DNA of 64,000 nt, taken from JAOBAU01 sp034667465 (GTDB lineage Bacteria > Acidobacteriota > Thermoanaerobaculia > Gp7-AA8). The notes below the pieces were generated by a model, which made no database searches, was not told the DNA's origin, and saw nothing but the letters and a program-made list of their open reading frames with translations. The translations under genes and the position numbers were made by a program. Position 1 is the stretch's first letter; each line of letters starts with the position of its first letter. Positions 60,633 to 64,000 of the stretch are shown one piece after another. The DNA lies in assembly GCA_034667465.1 (NCBI GenBank), contig JAXDJV010000025.1, positions 310,001 through 374,000 on the forward strand, read 5' to 3'.

Positions 60633-61703
60633 ATGATGCGAATCCTCCACCTCGCCGCCGGAAATCGGTGGACCGGCGCAGCGGCTCCGGCGTTCGCGGA
60701 AGTCGAGTCGCTGCGCGCCGCCGGCGTCGACGCGCACTACGCATATGTCGGCGGATACAAGCTGCAGCAGAAGATCGGACACCTCTCGTACGCACACCCG
60801 ATCATCGAGAAAGCGCAGAACCCGATCTCGTTCGCTCGCAGCGCGCGCGCGATCGAACGGCTCATCGATCATCACGGCTTCGACGTACTTCACGCACATC
60901 TGACATACGACCACTGGCTGGCACGAATGGCGACGCGCGACAAAAGTACCGCCATTGCGCGAACGTTCCACGCGCGCCGCGTGCTGCGCGGCGATCCGCT
61001 CACCCGCTCGCTCGTGCGCCGCACCGCGACGCTGTTCGTCGTCAACGACACGTTCCGCAACGTGCCGCTGCTGCGCGGACGCGAAACGTTCTTCACGCCG
61101 CCACCACTCGACGTCGAGCAGTTCACGCCGGAAGGCGCTGATGCGCGAGCGTCGTACGGCATCGCGCCGAACACGCGGCTCGTCGCCGTCATCGGCAAGC
61201 TGTCGAAAGATCGCGGCTTCGAAGATGCGCTGCGAACGTTCGCGCTCGTTCGCGCGTCGCTCGACGACACGCAGCTGATGATCATCGGTCACGGCGAGCA
61301 TCGTCCGAATCTCGAAGCGCTCGCGGGTGAGCTCGGCATCGAGAACCACGTCGTCTGGGCCGGCTATCACGAGCACGACCTCGCCGAGCACTACCGCGCC
61401 GCGGATGTGCTGCTCTTCACCGCGCGCGGATCGGACGAAGGACATCGCGCCGTCCTCGAAGCGATGGCGTGCGGGACGCCGGCGCTGTCGTTTCCGATCG
61501 ACGGCATCGCCGCGCTCTTCGGCGAGCTGCCGCTCATCTCGCCGGCGGCGACGCCGGAGTCACTGGCCGCGCTGACGCTCTCCGTTCTCCGCGACAACTC
61601 CGACACGCTCCGCAGCGAGGTCTGGTCACGTGCGCAGGAATTTGCATATGACCGTGCAGCGGAACGATTGATCGCCGCGTATGTAACGTCATCCCGAGCG
61701 TGA
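60633..61703 (+). CDS. GT4-family glycosyltransferase
   Basis: The protein has 356 residues of GT-B fold. WTGAAAPAFAEVESLRAAG starts the acceptor domain; VIGKLSKDRGFEDALRTF and ARGSDEGHRAVLEAMACGTPAL form the nucleotide-sugar site, with the E-x7-E-like pattern. It probably adds a sugar to an envelope glycan, consistent with the Wzy-like neighbour. The C-terminal TSSRA and TGA stop lie in repeat copy 6. ATG 60633 and 60636 are equivalent starts. Confidence 0.82.
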   Translation: MMRILHLAAGNRWTGAAAPAFAEVESLRAAGVDAHYAYVGGYKLQQKIGHLSYAHPIIEKAQNPISFARSARAIERLIDHHGFDVLHAHLTYDHWLARMATRDKSTAIARTFHARRVLRGDPLTRSLVRRTATLFVVNDTFRNVPLLRGRETFFTPPPLDVEQFTPEGADARASYGIAPNTRLVAVIGKLSKDRGFEDALRTFALVRASLDDTQLMIIGHGEHRPNLEALAGELGIENHVVWAGYHEHDLAEHYRAADVLLFTARGSDEGHRAVLEAMACGTPALSFPIDGIAALFGELPLISPAATPESLAALTLSVLRDNSDTLRSEVWSRAQEFAYDRAAERLIAAYVTSSRA

Positions 61704-61785
61704 GCGAGGGATCCGGGAGGGAGGGGCGACACGCAACGTCCTCGTGCCCCTCCCTCCCGGATCCCTCCCTCACGCTCGGGATGAC
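61688..61785. repeat. Palindromic repeat copy 6, nearly perfect
   Basis: Two 40-base arms (61688-61727 and 61746-61785) match with a single mismatch. The left arm starts GTCATCCCGAGCGTGAGCGA and holds the stop codon of the GT4 gene. Unlike copies 2 to 4, it lies between co-directional genes. Confidence 0.92.
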
Positions 61786-61862
61786 AACCAGTGACCTTTC
61801 TTCCGCGGCGTTGCAAATGACGAAAACGCCGAGCAGAATCGAATGCGGTCCGTTCCCCCGTG

Positions 61863-63902
61863 ATGCGCGACGAAACCCTCATTGTCTTCGCTTTCTTCTC
61901 CGTCCTGACGGCAGGTGCGGCCGTCATGGCGCTGCTCCTCCTCGGCTTCTATCGTGAGTACCGCAAGTCGTATCTGTTGCACTGGACGCTTGCGTGGACG
62001 GCAACGGCCGTCTATCACCTCGCCGCGGCGATCAGCGCTGCGCTGGCGATCTTTCGCCATCTCGGTCCGCTGCATCCCGCTCGCATCGCCACGACGCTGA
62101 TCGCCGGTCCCGCCGCTTACCTGCAGTTCGGCTGGCTGCTGTTCGGCGTCTATGAGCTCGTACGCCGGCGGCCGGTGCGCATTCGCGAATCGGAACTGAT
62201 CCTGATCGGCCTCGCGGGCGTCGGGCTCATCACGTCGCTCGGATCGTTCGGCCCGTCGCCTGCCGTCCGCTACTTCGTCGCCGACGGCGTGCACGGCTTC
62301 ATCGGCGCCAGCGTTCTTCTCGTCGCCGCCGCCGGCGTCTGGCGCAACGCGAAACGCCGCGGCAGCATCGGCTTCACGCTCATCACCGGCGCGCTGCTGC
62401 TCTACGGAATCGAACAGCTTCACTACTTCGGCATCAGCGTCGCCTGGCTGATCACCGGACAGGAGCAAAGCTACAGCGCATACCTCGGCTTCGCCGACTT
62501 CGTCATCCAGACGATGCTCGGCACCGGCATGATCACCTGTCTGCTCGAAGACGAGCGCGAAGCGTCCGAGCTCGCAACAGTTGAGATCGAGCACCTCGCC
62601 TATCACGACTCGATGACCGGCCTGCCGAATCGGCCGTTGTACATGGACCGGCTCATCGTCGCGCTCGCGCAGGCGGCGCGCGCGAATCAAAAGCTCGCGG
62701 TCTTCTTCCTCGATCTCGATCGATTCAAAGACATCAACGATTCGCTCGGCCACACGGTCGGCGATTCGCTGCTCAAAGCGGTGGCCGATCGCATCCGCCG
62801 CTGCGTGCGCGAAGGCGACACGATCGCTCGTTTCGGCGGCGACGAGTTCACGCTGATGATCCCGAAGATCGAGAACGTCGAAGACGCGGCGAAGATCGCG
62901 CAGAAGATCATCGAGACGCTCAAGATCCCGTTCACGCTCGGCGAACGCGAGCTCTTCGTCACGACGAGCATCGGTATCAGCCTCTATCCGATCGACGGAA
63001 CCGATCCCGACACGCTCGTTCGCAACGCCGACACCGCGATGTACCGCGCGAAGGATTCGGGTCGCGACAACTATCAGCTCTACGCGCCGGCGATGAACGC
63101 GCACGCGCTCGAACGGCTCGCGCTCGAGAACATGCTGCGCAAGGCGCTGACGCAGAAAGAGCTCGTCGTCTATTACCAGCCGCTGATCGATGCAACGTCG
63201 CGCATGATCGTCGGCGTCGAAGCGCTGATCCGCTGGAACCATCCGCAACTCGGATTGCTGTCGCCCGCGCATTTCATCTCGGTCGCCGAGCTCTCCGGAC
63301 TCATCGTCCCGATCGGCAACTGGGTGCTGCGCACGGCCTGCAAACAGGTGAAGGCGTGGCACAAGCGACTCGATTACGACCTGACGGTGTCGGTGAATCT
63401 CTCAGCCCGCCAGTTCTCGCAACCCGATCTCGTCGAACAGGTGCACCTCGTCCTGCAGGAAAGCGGACTCGATCCGAGTTGCCTCGAACTGGAGATCACC
63501 GAAAGCAACGCGATGCAGAACGCCGAGAACACGATCTACACGCTGCGCGACCTCAAAGCGATCGGCGTGAGAATCTCGATGGACGACTTCGGCACCGGCT
63601 ATTCGTCGCTCAACTACCTCAAGCGATTCCCGATCGACACGCTGAAACTCGACCAGTCGTTCGTGCGCGAAGTGACGACCGACAAAAGCGACGCCGCCAT
63701 CGTCAGCGCCGTCATCACCATGGCCCACAGCCTCAACCTGGAAGTCGTCGCGGAAGGCGTCGAGACGGAAGGACAGCTCGACTTCATGCAACGCCACCAC
63801 TGCGATCGCATCCAGGGATATCTCTTCAGCGCCCCACTCTCGGCGGAAGAGCTCGAGCCTTACGTGATGGCGCAGAAAGCGATCGGGCAGGCTGCGGGAT
63901 GA
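61863..63902 (+). CDS. Membrane GGDEF-EAL protein (cyclic di-GMP enzyme)
   Basis: The protein has 679 residues. About six to eight transmembrane helices (residues 1-220) lead to a GGDEF domain with intact FGGDEF near 325, then an EAL domain with VEALIRW near 451-457, DDFGTGYSS and ELEITESNAM. Both active sites look complete, so it could make and break cyclic di-GMP. Its GGDEF domain also shows the FLDLDRFKDIND substrate region. GTG 61860 is an alternative start. It overlaps the next gene by ATGA. Confidence 0.9.
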   Translation: MRDETLIVFAFFSVLTAGAAVMALLLLGFYREYRKSYLLHWTLAWTATAVYHLAAAISAALAIFRHLGPLHPARIATTLIAGPAAYLQFGWLLFGVYELVRRRPVRIRESELILIGLAGVGLITSLGSFGPSPAVRYFVADGVHGFIGASVLLVAAAGVWRNAKRRGSIGFTLITGALLLYGIEQLHYFGISVAWLITGQEQSYSAYLGFADFVIQTMLGTGMITCLLEDEREASELATVEIEHLAYHDSMTGLPNRPLYMDRLIVALAQAARANQKLAVFFLDLDRFKDINDSLGHTVGDSLLKAVADRIRRCVREGDTIARFGGDEFTLMIPKIENVEDAAKIAQKIIETLKIPFTLGERELFVTTSIGISLYPIDGTDPDTLVRNADTAMYRAKDSGRDNYQLYAPAMNAHALERLALENMLRKALTQKELVVYYQPLIDATSRMIVGVEALIRWNHPQLGLLSPAHFISVAELSGLIVPIGNWVLRTACKQVKAWHKRLDYDLTVSVNLSARQFSQPDLVEQVHLVLQESGLDPSCLELEITESNAMQNAENTIYTLRDLKAIGVRISMDDFGTGYSSLNYLKRFPIDTLKLDQSFVREVTTDKSDAAIVSAVITMAHSLNLEVVAEGVETEGQLDFMQRHHCDRIQGYLFSAPLSAEELEPYVMAQKAIGQAAG

Positions 63903-64000
63903 GGGCGGCCGCACCGGCCCGAGAGCGCAACGACCTCGGCATTCTCTGGAGCATGATTTCGTGGATGTCCGGGGCCGCGGCCTTCGGCGGCGCCGATCGC
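63899..64000 (+). CDS. Start of an unidentified gene (cut by window edge)
   Basis: The ATG overlaps the GGDEF-EAL stop (ATGA), implying coupling. The 34 codons present (MRAAAPARERNDLGILW and on) show a basic start and then a hydrophobic stretch ending in GGAD. Too little is present to name it. Confidence 0.5.
   Translation, partial: MRAAAPARERNDLGILWSMISWMSGAAAFGGADR

Noticed and set aside
1..64000. tRNA, rRNA, CRISPR, phage or complete insertion sequence
   Set aside because: I looked through the intergenic gaps for a T-arm GGTTCGA-type signal, rRNA blocks, spaced repeats and transposase motifs and found none. A tRNAscan/Infernal run would be decisive.

Overview
This is a GC-rich bacterial chromosome segment, coding almost throughout on both strands, with no gap between genes longer than about 190 bases. 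I see no tRNA, rRNA, CRISPR array, complete insertion sequence or prophage. Likely lipoproteins, an outer-membrane beta-barrel of the DUF481 type, a Spy/CpxP-like periplasmic protein and a Wzy/WaaL-like protein indicate a diderm (Gram-negative) cell. The mix of many TPR/zinc-ribbon proteins, several ECF sigma/anti-sigma modules and dispersed palindromes of the 'TCATCC-GAGCG' type would fit Acidobacteriota or a relative. That placement is inference; there is no rRNA here to test it.

Layout. 1-3.2 kb: arginine deiminase operon (arcA and the start of arcC), then a radical SAM protein and a metallophosphoesterase-like protein. 3.3-8.6 kb: a TPR protein, prfC, a membrane glycosyltransferase-like protein and a double-domain AsnC/siroheme-decarboxylase-like protein. 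8.6-12.7 kb: metH behind a candidate SAM-II-class riboswitch and terminator. 12.7-18.6 kb: secreted proteins, speA, an aldo/keto reductase and a PQQ-type sugar dehydrogenase. 18.6-20.8 kb: a minus-strand operon whose first gene is a peroxiredoxin with an in-frame UGA exactly at the peroxidatic Cys position (a probable selenoprotein), followed by a Cys homologue of the GrdB/PrdB selenoprotein family and a DHFR/RibD-like reductase. 20.8-27.9 kb: hslO, large secreted proteins including a G8/beta-helix (CEMIP-like) protein divergent from a MarR regulator, and a FabH-like synthase. 27.9-29.6 kb: purM-purN. 29.6-31.9 kb: a small accessory island (XRE regulator, possible degenerate ImmA/IrrE-like partner, two uncharacterised convergent genes). 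32-41 kb: dacA, an ABC exporter, an HNH nuclease, a secreted propeller-like protein, pyrF, and a PolX homologue that lacks the usual polymerase aspartates. 40.5-42.3 kb: sigma/anti-sigma/secretin-like operon. 42.5-45.2 kb: purD-purE-CDF exporter. 45.3-50.3 kb: TPR proteins and a Spy/sigma/Spy module. 50.3-55.9 kb: a kinase-like protein, hydroxyacyl-CoA dehydrogenase, a large TPR protein and outer-membrane protein. 56-59.1 kb: a third sigma/anti-sigma operon. 59.1-64 kb: O-antigen ligase/polymerase-like protein, Trm112-like protein, GT4 glycosyltransferase and a GGDEF-EAL protein.

The strongest signals beyond ordinary genes are the Sec-peroxiredoxin with a candidate SECIS hairpin, the pseudoknot riboswitch in front of metH, and several families of palindromic elements placed at gene 3' ends. 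In four genes these elements supply the stop codon, and in metH one copy is read through in frame between two catalytic modules.
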